From: Streptomyces roseolus
Lineage (GTDB): Bacteria; Actinomycetota; Actinomycetes; Streptomycetales; Streptomycetaceae
Direction: 5' to 3'
NCBI RefSeq assembly: GCF_014649855.1
Contig: NZ_BMTV01000024.1
Location: 62,001 to 126,000 of the forward strand
Length of the DNA: 64,000 bases
The position numbers and the translations under genes were made by a program. The notes below the pieces were generated by a model. That model was not told where the DNA came from and searched no databases. It was given only the letters and a program-made list of their open reading frames with translations. Below are positions 7,860 through 17,199 of the stretch, piece by piece. Each line of letters opens with the position of its first letter. Position 1 is the stretch's first letter.

Positions 7860-7967
7860 ATGACGGAGGCGGAATGGCTTGATCGCTGGCTGCAACGGAC
7901 TCCGGCCCTTTCAACGGAGACCCTGGAGCGACTCACGGAGCACCTGGCCGAGGATGAAGACGAGTGA
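7860..7967 (+). CDS. Possible 35-residue small protein
   Basis: ATG 7860 opens a 35-codon frame starting MTEAEWLDRWLQRTPALS and ending in the acidic AEDEDE before TGA. The amphipathic, acidic helix looks protein-like and resembles tiny conserved Streptomyces reading frames often found on integrative elements, but I cannot name a family. It begins 49 bp inside the left island boundary. There is no strong ribosome-binding site. Confidence 0.35.
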   Translation: MTEAEWLDRWLQRTPALSTETLERLTEHLAEDEDE

Positions 7968-8402
7968 CCACCGGGTCTGCGCGGTCGATTCGAGCTGACG
8001 AGGCTCGAAGCCGGCGTAGGTGGAAGGCCACGGAGCAGTCCACTACGAGTGCCTAGCGATGAGACTTCGGTGGAGGGACCTGATGAGTGCAGCCAGAGCG
8101 TGAGCCCATCGCAGGCGCCTCGCAGGGAGCAGGCCGGCCACCGCCATTCGGCTGGCCCGATCGTTATGGCGTGAAGAACGGACCGCGCCCGGGTGAGGAG
8201 TCGTCGGCGCGGGCGCCGTTCGTGACCCGCAGGAACTCCGACTTCTCTGCATCGGCGGAACCTGCGGCCAGCTTGTACACGACGAGGCGGACGTCGCAGT
8301 CGCACGTCACCTCGCCGACCTGGGGGTGAGGGTCCGGGGAACGCTGGCGGAGAGGCGGACGGTCCACGCTGCTCGGTCGAGGTCCTCCCCGTCGTATGGC
8401 GT

Positions 8403-8657
8403 TCATCGGTCCGCTGCGACGTGCGGGGTGGACTCGAAGACGATGGTCCGGTCCGGTGCTGTCCAGGCGATTCCGGCGAGGTGGCTGGCCGGGTGCAAGG
8501 CGGCGTCGTGGAGGACTTCCTCCGGGCGGCTCGCGGTGGTGGGGGGCGGGGCGCCCAGGTACTGGAGCGCTGCGCGGATGAGGGGCACGGGAGTGCCGGC
8601 GGTGACGGTGGCGTGCCAGAGCCCCTCACCGACGGGGTTCCCTATCAGGTCCGGCAT
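8403..8657 (-). pseudogene. Fragment resembling DUF317-type mobile-element protein
   Basis: An 84-residue minus-strand frame from PDLIGNPVGEGLWHATVTAG to FESTPHVAADR contains a W-x-A...TP-x-x-L-I-x-A pattern like the repeats of DUF317 proteins common on Streptomyces plasmids and integrative elements. It is far shorter than that family, and neighbouring frames between 7970 and 8400 are broken, so it is probably a relic. It may alternatively be an unrelated small hypothetical gene. Confidence 0.35.
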
Positions 8658-8667
8658 GTTGAAGCGG

Positions 8668-9789
8668 TCAGTCGGGCCGGGCGGGAGCTCGTAGTTCGAT
8701 CTTGTAGCCGCCGTCTGGGGTGGGTTCGGAGGTGAGGGCGCCGTCGAGGAGTTCGGCGCGTTCTTTCAGGCCGATGAGGCCGTGGCGGGCGCTGGGAAGA
8801 GCGACGGTCGGGCGGGTGGGGGCGGTGTTGGTGACGGTGACGCCGAAGTGGTGCGGGTCGTGCCACAGGTGGACGTCGGCGCGGGCTCCGGGGGCGTGTT
8901 TGCGCACGTTGGTGAGGGCTTCCTGGACCGTGCGGTAGACGGTGCGCTGGGCGGTGGTGCTGATGCCGGGAGGAAGCTCTCCGGTCAGGGTGGTCTCGAT
9001 CCCGCTGTCGGCGACGAGCTGCCGGAGATCGGCGAGGGTGGGCTGGGGGGCGAGTTCGGTCGCCTTGCCGCCGGAGGCGCGGAGCAGGGTGACCATGTGG
9101 CGGAGTTCGTCGAGGGTGTTCGCGCTCAGGGTGCGGATGGTGCGGGCGGCGTCGCGGGCGTCGGGGTCCTTGGCGGCCATCTGCAGGGCTCCGGCCTGTA
9201 CGGCGATGAGGCTGACCTGGTGGGAGACGACGTCGTGCATCTCGCGTGCCAGCTGGGCCCGTTCGCGGGCGAGGACGGTCTGGGCGTACAGGGCGCGTTC
9301 GTGCTCCCGGGCCTCCTTGACCTCGACGAGCCGGCGGGCCACGTCATGCCTGGCCTGCACGAGCTGGCCGAAGAGGACGGGGGCGAAGGCAGTGGCCAGC
9401 GTGTAGACGAACTGGACGAGCGTCCAGGTCCTGTCTCCGTCGAGCGCGTCGGGCAACGGCCCCAGCAGGGTGCCGGCGGTGGCATTGAGCAGGGCGCAGC
9501 CAGCGAGCAGCGGGCGGTTGCGGATGGACGCGGCGAGTGTGTAGAGGGCGGCGATCGGCGCGACCGCGACGTCCATGAACAGGGTCATGGGCAGGGTCAG
9601 CAGGAAGACGGCCAGCGGGAAGCGCCGACGGAGGAACAGGCCGACGGAGCCCGCGGCGGCGCAGGCCCACATCACGGGGGTGCCCTCGCCGACGAGGTTG
9701 ATCCAGGCGTCGAGCGCGGCCAGCGCCACGAGCCCCGTGTCGACGGCCCAGGGCGGCAGTCGCCGCCACAGGGCCCGGCCCGTGCTCAT
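8668..9789 (-). CDS. NarL-type sensor histidine kinase
   Basis: A 373-aa membrane histidine kinase. The first about 150 residues hold four to five hydrophobic segments (for example WAVDTGLVALAALDAWINLV and LAVFLLTLPMTLFM). A HisKA_3 dimerisation domain follows with phospho-acceptor His in LAREMHDVVSHQ. The ATP-binding domain shows the N-box VQEALTNVRKHAPGA and G-box RHGLIGLKERAELL, with TPDGGYKIEL at the end. ATG 9789 overlaps the response-regulator stop by 4 nt, so the genes form one operon. The sensed signal is unknown. Confidence 0.93.
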   Translation of the reverse strand: MSTGRALWRRLPPWAVDTGLVALAALDAWINLVGEGTPVMWACAAAGSVGLFLRRRFPLAVFLLTLPMTLFMDVAVAPIAALYTLAASIRNRPLLAGCALLNATAGTLLGPLPDALDGDRTWTLVQFVYTLATAFAPVLFGQLVQARHDVARRLVEVKEAREHERALYAQTVLARERAQLAREMHDVVSHQVSLIAVQAGALQMAAKDPDARDAARTIRTLSANTLDELRHMVTLLRASGGKATELAPQPTLADLRQLVADSGIETTLTGELPPGISTTAQRTVYRTVQEALTNVRKHAPGARADVHLWHDPHHFGVTVTNTAPTRPTVALPSARHGLIGLKERAELLDGALTSEPTPDGGYKIELRAPARPD

Positions 9790-10466
9790 CGGCTGTCGTC
9801 CCGTGCCGCGTTGTCGTCGTTGTGGGTGAGTAGTCCGGCGCGCTCGGCGAGGAGTGCTGCCTGAACGCGGCTGGTGACCCGCAGCTTGGTCAGGATCGAG
9901 CTGACGTGGTCCTTGACGGTGCCCGCGCTCAGGTGGATGCGGGTGCCGATGTCGGCGTTGGAGAGCCCTTCGGCGACCAGGACGAGGACGTCGCGTTCCC
10001 GTTCGCTGAGGAGGCCGACGCGTGCGACGTCCGCGTCGTGGGGTGCTCCGGCCCCCGGGTGGCTGCGGAGTAGCGCGCGTGATGCCTTCGGTGACATGAC
10101 GACGCCGCCCGCGGCCAGGGTGCGGACGAGCTGGGCGAGCTGTTCGGGCTCGGTGTCCTTGAGGAGGAAGCCGGAGGCTCCCGAGCGCAGGGCGGTGAGG
10201 ATGTACTCGTCGGTGTCGAAGGTGGTCAGCATGGCCACGTGCGGTGGTTCGGGCAGCGTCTGGATCTGCCGCAGGACGGTCAGGCCGTCCACGTCCGGCA
10301 TGCGGATGTCGAGGAGGACGACGTCCGGCCGTTCGTTCCGGATCACGTCGGTCGCCTGGGCGCCTTCGGCGGTCGCCACGACCTCGATGCCGTCGGACGC
10401 GTTCAGGATCATCTGGAAACCGGACCGCACCAGAGCCTCGTCGTCCACCACCACTACCCGGATCAC
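9786..10466 (-). CDS. NarL/FixJ-family response regulator
   Basis: A 226-aa two-component response regulator. The receiver domain has acidic D8-D9, phospho-acceptor D53 (VVLLDIRMPDVDG), Thr in MLTTFD and Lys in FLLKDT. A LuxR-type helix-turn-helix follows (LSERERDVLVLVAEGLSNAD and AGTVKDHVSSILTKL). Partner of the histidine kinase encoded immediately downstream. The next gene upstream on the plus strand is a TerD fragment, divergently oriented, but regulation of it is not shown. Confidence 0.95.
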   Translation of the reverse strand: MIRVVVVDDEALVRSGFQMILNASDGIEVVATAEGAQATDVIRNERPDVVLLDIRMPDVDGLTVLRQIQTLPEPPHVAMLTTFDTDEYILTALRSGASGFLLKDTEPEQLAQLVRTLAAGGVVMSPKASRALLRSHPGAGAPHDADVARVGLLSERERDVLVLVAEGLSNADIGTRIHLSAGTVKDHVSSILTKLRVTSRVQAALLAERAGLLTHNDDNAARDDSR

Positions 10467-10780
10467 CGGCGTCCCGCCTCACACTCTCGTCTGCGCTGTC
10501 CCGCTGCTCGGCGACCCGTACGTTCGGGGTCCCGCGTGCCCGTACGGGTCCGCCTGACGTCGACCGTACGTCCGGCAGGGTACGTGGGGGTGTGATCGCC
10601 CACCGACTCCGGACACCCGGCGGGTCGGCTCCAGCCGTTCGGGGGTGCGCTCCGGCAGGTCGGCGGGCGAGGCTCGGCGGATGGCGGCCGCCGTGCTCGT
10701 ACCGTGGGATCGGTCCGTGGCCCCGCGCCGAGTCCGAGGGCCGCAGCCGATGTCCGTACCGTTTCGAGGACCGTCCCGCC
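10467..10780. other. Intergenic between response regulator and TerD fragment
   Basis: 314 bp with no supported gene. It may contain promoters for both divergent genes, and possibly the lost 5' part of the TerD gene, but I could not find the normal TerD N-terminus in any frame. Confidence 0.4.
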
Positions 10781-11248
10781 ATGCCCGGCCAGGCTGAGGG
10801 GCCCACAGCGGTCGACCTCGGCGCCTCCGCGGTCCTGTACACGGGCCGCAGGGTCGTGGAGGTCGTCTGCTTCCAGCACCTGACCGGCATCTTCGGTGCC
10901 GTGAAGCACTCCGGCGACAACCGCACCGGCGACGGGCCGGGGGACGACGAGGCCATCACGGTCGACTTCACGCGGATGCTGGTGGAAGTGGACCAGATCG
11001 TCTTCACCGTGAACTCCTTCACCGGCGCGACCTTCGACGAGGTCGAGAACGCCTACTGCCGCCTGGTGGACGACTCGACGGGGGCCGAACTCGCCCGGTG
11101 CACCCTGTCCGGCGGCGGCCACCATACCGCCCAGATCATGGCCAAGATCGCCCGCATCAACGGGGCGTGGCAACTGACCGCCATCGGCGAACCCGCCTCC
11201 GGGACCACCTTCCAGGACCTCCTGCCCGCCATCGACCGCCACCTCTGA
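10781..11248 (+). CDS. TerD-family protein, N-terminally shortened
   Basis: A 155-aa TerD-domain protein of the tellurium/stress-response family, whose domains bind calcium. Recognised by GPTAVDLGASAVLYTGRR (normally DLDASALL), KHSGDNRTGDGPGDDEAITV, and VNSFTGATFDEVENAYCRLV, ending GTTFQDLLPAIDRHL. The usual first about 25 to 30 residues, including the KG and RMGLGW blocks, are missing, so the gene is 5'-truncated or an atypical short form. ATG 10781 is the first plausible start. A second damaged TerD gene lies at 14.1-14.7 kb. Confidence 0.75.
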   Translation: MPGQAEGPTAVDLGASAVLYTGRRVVEVVCFQHLTGIFGAVKHSGDNRTGDGPGDDEAITVDFTRMLVEVDQIVFTVNSFTGATFDEVENAYCRLVDDSTGAELARCTLSGGGHHTAQIMAKIARINGAWQLTAIGEPASGTTFQDLLPAIDRHL

Positions 11249-11336
11249 TCCCGTCCGCCCGGCCCGCCGGTCGGCGGGGGTGCCACCGAAGCCTGCCGGA
11301 TGGTCCGCGGCCGTACCGCACCGGGAGATTCCTCGT

Positions 11337-12593
11337 ATGACTCAGATACAGCCGCCGCAGGCGACGTCAGCTGCGCGGGAGAACGCGTCTCCCGTGCCCG
11401 CAGCCTCGCCCGGCTCCGCCGGGAAACCTTCGGGCGGCCCATCGACGGGACGCCTGGTCGGCGTGGACCTGGCCCGCGCGCTGGCGGTGTTCGGCATGTA
11501 CATCGTCCACATCGGCCCGGTGCTCTCGTCCACGCACGGCGTCGGCACCTGGGTCCGGTACCTGGCCGACGGGCATTCGTCGGTCCTGTTCGCCACCCTC
11601 GCCGGGTTCTCGCTGATGCTGATCGCCGGCCGCCGTGAGCCGAAGACCGGCCTGGCCGGCCGGCAGGCGAAGGCCCGGATCGCGATCCGCGCCGTGGTGC
11701 TTCTGGCCCTGGGCACGGTGCTGGCGATGGAGTACGGGGGCGTGATCATCCTCGGCTTCTACGGTGTCTACTTCCTCCTCGCCCTGCCCCTGCTGCGGTT
11801 GTCCGCCAAGGCCCTGACGATCATCGCCGCCGGGCTCGCGCTCGTCACACCCCAGCTGGCGTTCGTCCTGAACTCGGGGCTCGGCGAGTCCGTCCAGCAG
11901 ACCATCGACGCCTACGACCCGCTCAAGAAGATCAGCGAGGTCGGCGTGCTCGACCTGCTGCTCGCCGGTTTCTACCCGGCGATCACGTGGATGTCGTTCG
12001 TCGTCGCCGGCATGGCGTTGGCGCGCCTGGACCTGTCGGCCGTCTCAGTCCAGCGCCGCCTGGCCGTGCTCGGCGCCGCCCTCACCGCCGGCGCGTACGG
12101 CCTGTCCCTGCTCCTTGCGGGCCCGAACGCGCTGCGCAGCATGGCGGAGGACGGCAAGTCGTCCGCAGGGTTCGAGAAGGTGTCGTCCTTCGGCAGCGAA
12201 TCCTTCGACGCCCCGCAGCGGGCGGCCTCGGAACTGCTGTCCGCAGGACCGCACAGCGGCACCACCTTCGACATCATCGGCAGCGTCGGCGTCGCCATCC
12301 TCATGATCGTCGGCGCGACGGTGCTCATGGACCGCGTGGCGCGCCTGCGCCGTCTGGCGAAGCCGGTCATCGCCGTGGGCACCATGTCCCTGACGGCCTA
12401 CGTCGGCCACTTCCTCGCCCAGTCCCTGCTCGGCGTATCGGCCGGCGAGAGCACCCAGACGTCCTGGATCCCCGTGCTCGCGTTCATCCTCGGGGCGATC
12501 GCGTTCGCCGCGGTCTGGTCCCGGTTCTTCCGCCGCGGACCGCTGGAGGCGCTGCTCAACACCGCCACGAAGCCGGCGAAGTACGTGCGGTGA
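11337..12593 (+). CDS. DUF418/heparan-N-acetyltransferase-like membrane protein
   Basis: A 418-aa polytopic membrane protein starting at ATG 11337. The LVGVDLARALAVFGMYIVHIGP block after a 35-residue polar N-terminus matches the first helix of the acyltransferase-like HGSNAT/DUF418 families. About ten hydrophobic segments follow, including LLALGTVLAMEYGGVIILGFYGV and MSLTAYVGHFLAQSLL. Such proteins move acyl groups across the membrane onto surface or secreted molecules; the substrate here is unknown. A terminator follows directly. Confidence 0.8.
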   Translation: MTQIQPPQATSAARENASPVPAASPGSAGKPSGGPSTGRLVGVDLARALAVFGMYIVHIGPVLSSTHGVGTWVRYLADGHSSVLFATLAGFSLMLIAGRREPKTGLAGRQAKARIAIRAVVLLALGTVLAMEYGGVIILGFYGVYFLLALPLLRLSAKALTIIAAGLALVTPQLAFVLNSGLGESVQQTIDAYDPLKKISEVGVLDLLLAGFYPAITWMSFVVAGMALARLDLSAVSVQRRLAVLGAALTAGAYGLSLLLAGPNALRSMAEDGKSSAGFEKVSSFGSESFDAPQRAASELLSAGPHSGTTFDIIGSVGVAILMIVGATVLMDRVARLRRLAKPVIAVGTMSLTAYVGHFLAQSLLGVSAGESTQTSWIPVLAFILGAIAFAAVWSRFFRRGPLEALLNTATKPAKYVR

Positions 12594-12599
12594 CGCTGG

Positions 12600-12632
12600 C
12601 CGGGGCGGGCGGTCCTTGACGGCCCGCCCCGG
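12600..12632 (+). terminator. Hairpin terminator after the DUF418-like gene
   Basis: Perfect 11-bp arms CCGGGGCGGGC (12600-12610) and GCCCGCCCCGG (12622-12632) with an 11-nt loop begin 7 nt after the stop. Confidence 0.7.
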
Positions 12633-12773
12633 CTCCGACGGCCCTCGCGGCCCGCTCACATCGACCGTCCGGTCCGACACTCCGGCACCCCGCCGAACGG
12701 CTGAAACAGGGCCGAGCCGCTCGGACAGGAGCGCTCGACGCCGCACTCCACGGACGGTGGATCTTAGGGTCGG

Positions 12774-14137
12774 ATGCGGCGGCGCTCCGGCCGGGCTCAC
12801 GAGGCCCTGCGGAGCGTGCTTCTTGAGCGGCAGGGCCGGCTCTTCTTGCTTCGTACGTGTTGTCGCCCCGGAACCGGAATCCACACGACCTTCGTCCTGA
12901 TCGTGATCACCGCAGTGACAGCCGGGTGGGCGCTCGTCGCCCGTGGGCTTGAGCGGGGGCACGTCAGAGCGCCCGTGGTGCTGGTCCTCGCGGGCGTTGT
13001 CACCGGGGTGTTCACGCACAGCCAGATCGCGGTCACGCTCAACTCCGAGATCGCCCAGCACGTGGCCGAGGTCATCCTGGCGGTCCTGCTGTTCGTCGAC
13101 GCCACGGAACTGCCGGGCGGCCGGCTGTTCGGCAAAGACCCCGGCGCGGCCGCCCGCACCCTGCTGGTGGCGCTGCCCCTGAGCCTGGCCGCCGTCGTCC
13201 TGCTCGGCACGCTGACGCTCCCCGGCCTGCCCGCGGTGATCCTCCTGATCATCGCGTGCATCATCGTCCCCACTGACTTCGCCCCGGCCGAGACCCTCGT
13301 ACGGGACACCCGCATCGCGGCGCGCGTCCGCGACGTCCTCAACGTGGAGAGCGGCTACAACGACGGCATCATCTCGCCTGTCTTCCTCTTCGCCCTCATC
13401 CTGGCGGGCTCCACCTCACAGGCGCACCCCCCCATGCAGGCACTGGGCACGGCCGTGCCCTTTGCCGTGAAGGCCCTGGCGGCGGGGATGGCCCTCGGTT
13501 CCCTGCTCGCATGGCTGATGATCACGGCCGACCGCAGGCAGTGGATGACCGGGCAGTCCCGCCGGATCCTCGTCCTGGTCACACCGCTTCTCGTCCATAC
13601 CGTGACGGTGGCGGTCGGCGGCAACGGCTTCGTCGCCGCGTTCGTCTGCGGCATCGCCTTCCGGTACGTCCGGCAGACCCCGGCCCGGCGGCACGAGCCC
13701 CGTGTCCCGGACGCCTCGGACTTCCGGCTCGTCGAGGACACCAGCTCGATCATGACCATGTGCATGTGGTTCTTCTTCGGCAACGCCACCGTGCTCGCCC
13801 TGAGCGAGGGCATCGACGTGCCGACCGTGCTGCTCTGCCTCGCCGCGCTCACCGTCGTACGCGTCGGTCCGATCCTGTTCGCCTTCCTCGGCTCGGACTT
13901 CACACGGCGTGAACGGCTCATGATCGGAGCCCTCGGCCCACGCGGCACCACCTCGATCGTGTTCGCCTGCTCGCCTTCAACGCGCTCCCCGATGGCCCCT
14001 CCGCGGACACCGCCCTGTACGCCATGACCATCACCGTGCTCGGCAGCGTCCTGCTCCACGGCCTCGGCTCGACGCCCCTCGCTCGCCTGCTCACCGCCCC
14101 CGCCGCCTCCCCGGTCAGCCTGGAAATGGATCGCTGA
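12774..14137 (+). pseudogene. Cation:proton antiporter (CPA1 type) with a C-terminal frameshift
   Basis: A multi-spanning Na+(K+)/H+ antiporter of the CPA1 superfamily. Typical blocks are PTDFAPAETLVRD, LNVESGYNDGIISPVF and GGNGFVAAFVCGIAFRYV, with about 11 hydrophobic helices. Reading runs correctly through RERLMIGALGPRGTTSIVFA and then shifts near 13968: one C appears to be missing, giving an unrelated 16-residue tail ending at 14027. Restoring one base gives LLAFNALPDGPSADTALYAM and continues in frame to TGA 14135-14137, the family's normal end. This is either a real inactivating mutation or a sequencing error. The start is uncertain; ATG 12774 precedes the first helix by about 40 residues. 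Confidence 0.85.
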
Positions 14138-14708
14138 GCACGTGGGCCGGCCGGGCCTCGGCGGCCCGGAGGAGGTCGACGGAGGTGGTGCACGCCACCG
14201 GCTCGCCGAGGGCCGTCATGGTCCACGCGCCGCCGGCGCGGGTCACGTCCGCCATGATCAGCGCCGTGTGGAGGCAGCGGGCGGGAAGCACGCACCGGGC
14301 CAGCTCGTGGCCCAGGCTCTCGTCGACAACCCGGCAGTGTGCGCTCTGTACGGTCTCGAAGGTGCTGCCGTCGAAGGAACTGACGGCGAACACGACGCGG
14401 TCCGTGTGGGGAGGCAGCCGGGACAGACGGGCGACGAACGACTCGTCGTCTCCCTCGCCCGCGATGTTCTCCGCCACCGGGCCGGAGAGGTGCTCGATGG
14501 AGCCGTCCGGGTGGGCGGAGTTCTCGGCGAACACAGCGTCGAGGAACCGGCCTTGGTCGTACAGCAGGGCGAAGGTGCCGAGGCGGCCGTGCAGGCATGG
14601 CGCGAGGGAACCGGGACGCGGAGCGGACCGCCAGCCGGTCCCCATCCGCATCAGGTTGAGCGGGCGGCCGTCCGCTGTGCACAGGGGAACCTACCGGCCC
14701 TTGGTCAT
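14115..14708 (-). pseudogene. TerD-family gene with an early nonsense codon
   Basis: From ATG 14651 the frame encodes 178 residues with TerD features: MRMGTGW, LGTFALLYDQGR, VVFAVSSFDGSTFETVQSAHC and HTALIMADVTRAGGAW. Upstream in the same frame, ATG 14708 begins MTKGR, a normal TerD N-terminus, followed by TAG (14693-14691) and then VPLCTADGRPLNLMRMG. A single C-to-T change (CAG to TAG) would explain this. Restart at the internal ATG codons could still yield a shortened protein. The IDLDAS calcium-binding block is weakly kept, which also suggests decay. Confidence 0.75.
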
Positions 14709-14851
14709 GTGGACGGGCACGGGGACTCCAGATGAGCCTGCGGACGGAGAGCGTGCAGGAGCGAACCGCCTGGTGACGTGCGGCGCCGTCCTCAGCCTCA
14801 CGCGCCGTCCGGTGCGCCGGTATCCGACGGCTGTCTGGCGCCGCTCCGCCA

Positions 14852-14897
14852 CCCGGCCGGTCTGCCCCCGCCGCATGGCGGGGGCAGACCGGCCGGG
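14852..14897 (-). terminator. Very strong terminator for the ABC exporter
   Basis: Perfect 21-bp arms (14852-14872 and 14877-14897, core GGTCTGCCCCCGCC/GGCGGGGGCAGACC) with a 4-nt loop lie 9 nt past the exporter stop on the minus strand. Being symmetrical, it could also stop plus-strand transcripts. Confidence 0.85.
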
Positions 14898-14905
14898 CAC
14901 TCCAC

Positions 14906-16693
14906 TCACACGGCGGGGCGCTCGGCCGGCACCAGGAGCTGGGTCGTCGCCAGCTGTGCGTACAGCTCGTCCTCGGCCACCAGCTCCTCGTGGGTGCCGA
15001 TCGCGCGGACCGTCCCGGCGTCCATGACGACGATACGGTCGGCGTCCGTCACCGTGGACAGGCGGTGCGCCACCACCAGGACGGTGGTCTCGCGAGCCGT
15101 CTCGGCGATGACGTCCCGCAGCGCCAGCTCGTTGACCGCGTCGAGCTGCGAGGTCGCCTCGTCCAGGAGCAGCAGCCGGGGCTTGCGCAGCAGGGCGCGG
15201 GCGATCGCCACGCGCTGGCGCTCGCCGCCGGACAGCTTCGAGCCGCGGTGCCCGACCAGGGTGTCCGGTCCGTGCGGGAGACGCTCGACGAGGGTGTCGA
15301 GCCTGGTCCGGGCGAGGACGGCGCGGATCTCGCCGTCCGTCGCGCCGGGCGCGCTGAAGACCAGGTTCTCCCGCAGCGTGCCGGCCAGCACCGGCGCGTC
15401 CTGCTCGACGTACCCGATGACGGAGCGCAGTTCGGACAGCGGCCACTGCCGTATGTCCGTGCCGTCGACCAGGACGCGCCCGCCGGTCGTCTCGTAGAAC
15501 CGCTCGATGAGCGAGAAGACCGTCGACTTGCCCGCGCCCGAAGGCCCGACGAAGGCCGTCATCCCGGCGCCCGGCACCTCGAAGTCCACCCGCTGGTGGA
15601 TGTACGGCAGCCCGGGCCCGTAGCGGAAGGACACGTCCTCGAAGCGGACCGACGCCGGACGCGCCTCGGTCCGCGCCGGCCTGTACGTGGCGGGCGGCTC
15701 CGCGGCCAGACGGTCCACCTCCTTGATCCGGGAGATCGCGGCCGCGCCCTCCTGGTACGCGGAGGCGGCGTCGACCAGCTTGTACACCGGCTCCATCAGG
15801 TAGAACAGGTACAGCAGGAAGGCGATGAGCGTGGAGACGGGGATGTCCCCGGACGCCACCCGCGCCCCGCCGACCGCGAGCACCGCGAGGAACGCCAGCT
15901 CGACGGCGAGGTTGTCCGCCGTTCCCAGCAGGGCCTCCCACTTCGCGCCGCGCACGCCGTGGCGCCACGCCCGTCGGGCCGACGCCTCGACGCGGGCGGT
16001 CTCCCGCTCCTCGGCGCCGGACGCCTTCACGGTGCGGAACGCACCGAAGACCCGTTCCAGGCCGGTGGACATCTCCCCGACCGCGGCTTGGGAGCGCTCG
16101 GCGGCCTGCCCGATCTTCGGCATCACCAGGGCGGCGCCCACACCGACGACCAGCACCACGGCGAGGGTGACGCCGAGCAGGACGGCGTCCAGGAAGGCCA
16201 TCACCACGATCGCCGCGATCAGCGTCAGCGCCCCGGTCGCGGCATTGACCACCGCCTGTGTGCTGACGGCCCGCAGCAGCGTGGTGTCGGAGGTGACCCG
16301 GGACATCAGATCGCCCGGCTGCATCCGGTCCACGGCCGAGAGCCGCAGCCGCAGCAGCCTGCCAATGAGGCTGCGGCGGGCGGCCAGGACCACCGACTCC
16401 GCCGTCCGCTCCAGGACGTGGGCGCCGAACGCCTCGGCCACTGTGCTCAGCAGCACCAGCACGGTCAGGGCCAGCAGGATGGTGGTGAGCGTGCCACCGG
16501 ACGAGAGCCGGTCGACGAGCGCCTTCGTGGCCAGCGGCTGCAGCAGCCCGCCGGCCGCTCCCACCAGCGCCAACAGCAGACCGAGCACGACGGTCCACCG
16601 GTGCGGGCGGACGTACTCGTACAGCGCCTTGAGCGTCTCGCGGACGCGCAGGGACTCGGCACCCGTCGCCTCCGGGGCGGATGGGGTGTTCAC
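14906..16693 (-). CDS. ABC exporter half-transporter (permease-ATPase fusion)
   Basis: A 595-aa type IV ABC exporter: six transmembrane helices (about 35-320), then a nucleotide-binding domain. Walker A GPSGAGKST, Q-loop YVEQDAPVLAGTLRENL, signature LSGGERQRVAIARALL, Walker B LLLLDEATSQLD and H-loop VVAHRLSTV are all intact. GTG 16693 is chosen because AAAGGAA lies about 7 nt upstream; longer versions run into non-conserved sequence. It probably acts as a homodimer, as no partner ABC gene adjoins it. The resemblance is to lipid/multidrug or peptide exporters; substrate unknown. Confidence 0.93.
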   Translation of the reverse strand: MNTPSAPEATGAESLRVRETLKALYEYVRPHRWTVVLGLLLALVGAAGGLLQPLATKALVDRLSSGGTLTTILLALTVLVLLSTVAEAFGAHVLERTAESVVLAARRSLIGRLLRLRLSAVDRMQPGDLMSRVTSDTTLLRAVSTQAVVNAATGALTLIAAIVVMAFLDAVLLGVTLAVVLVVGVGAALVMPKIGQAAERSQAAVGEMSTGLERVFGAFRTVKASGAEERETARVEASARRAWRHGVRGAKWEALLGTADNLAVELAFLAVLAVGGARVASGDIPVSTLIAFLLYLFYLMEPVYKLVDAASAYQEGAAAISRIKEVDRLAAEPPATYRPARTEARPASVRFEDVSFRYGPGLPYIHQRVDFEVPGAGMTAFVGPSGAGKSTVFSLIERFYETTGGRVLVDGTDIRQWPLSELRSVIGYVEQDAPVLAGTLRENLVFSAPGATDGEIRAVLARTRLDTLVERLPHGPDTLVGHRGSKLSGGERQRVAIARALLRKPRLLLLDEATSQLDAVNELALRDVIAETARETTVLVVAHRLSTVTDADRIVVMDAGTVRAIGTHEELVAEDELYAQLATTQLLVPAERPAV

Positions 16694-16747
16694 AAAGATT
16701 CCTTTCGTACGTGACCTGCCGCGCAGCGCGTCAGCAGCGGCGGGCAT

Positions 16748-17199
16748 CGGTCGAATCGAGCCGTGGCGCTTGACCCAGGGTGACGGCCGGCCGTCGCGGC
16801 GATCGTGTGCACAAGTACAGCGCGCAGGTCAGGGCTGAGGACAGCCATGCGGAGGCCACTCGCCACGAGCGCCATGCCGAAGAACTCTCAGAGCGCGCTT
16901 CTGCGCTGCCCGACGTTCCCCTGCTCCGGCCGGGGGCCGATGGGAAACGGCGGCTCCAGTTTCCGCGCACGCTCTGTCATGCCGCCAGCCTGGAAGCCCA
17001 TGCCTTCCGTCGGCCATCCGACGATCGTCGGATGCACCCCCGCCAAGTGGCTGTAACCTCCAGCACACGCTGTATCGCTGGTGCCCCAGGCTCACAGCGT
17101 CCACGGCGTACAACACCGTGTCCCGGTGGCATGCCGCCGACCAGGAGCGGATCGAGGAAGGCGCACAAGGCGGCCTGCCCGTGGTCGGTGGTGGGGTCG
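16748..17199. other. Decayed region downstream of the integrase relic
   Basis: 450 bp with no intact gene. On the minus strand short protein-like pieces (for example ERARKLEPPFPIGPRPEQGN and MALVASGLRMAVLSPDLRAV) sit in line with the integrase relic just upstream and may be its eroded C-terminal half, but no tyrosine-recombinase catalytic R-H-x-x-R-Y set can be read. Confidence 0.35.

Noticed and set aside
9786..9789. Possible frameshifted fusion of response regulator and histidine kinase
   Set aside because: The 4-nt ATGA overlap joins two complete genes, each with normal ends, so it is simple translational coupling.
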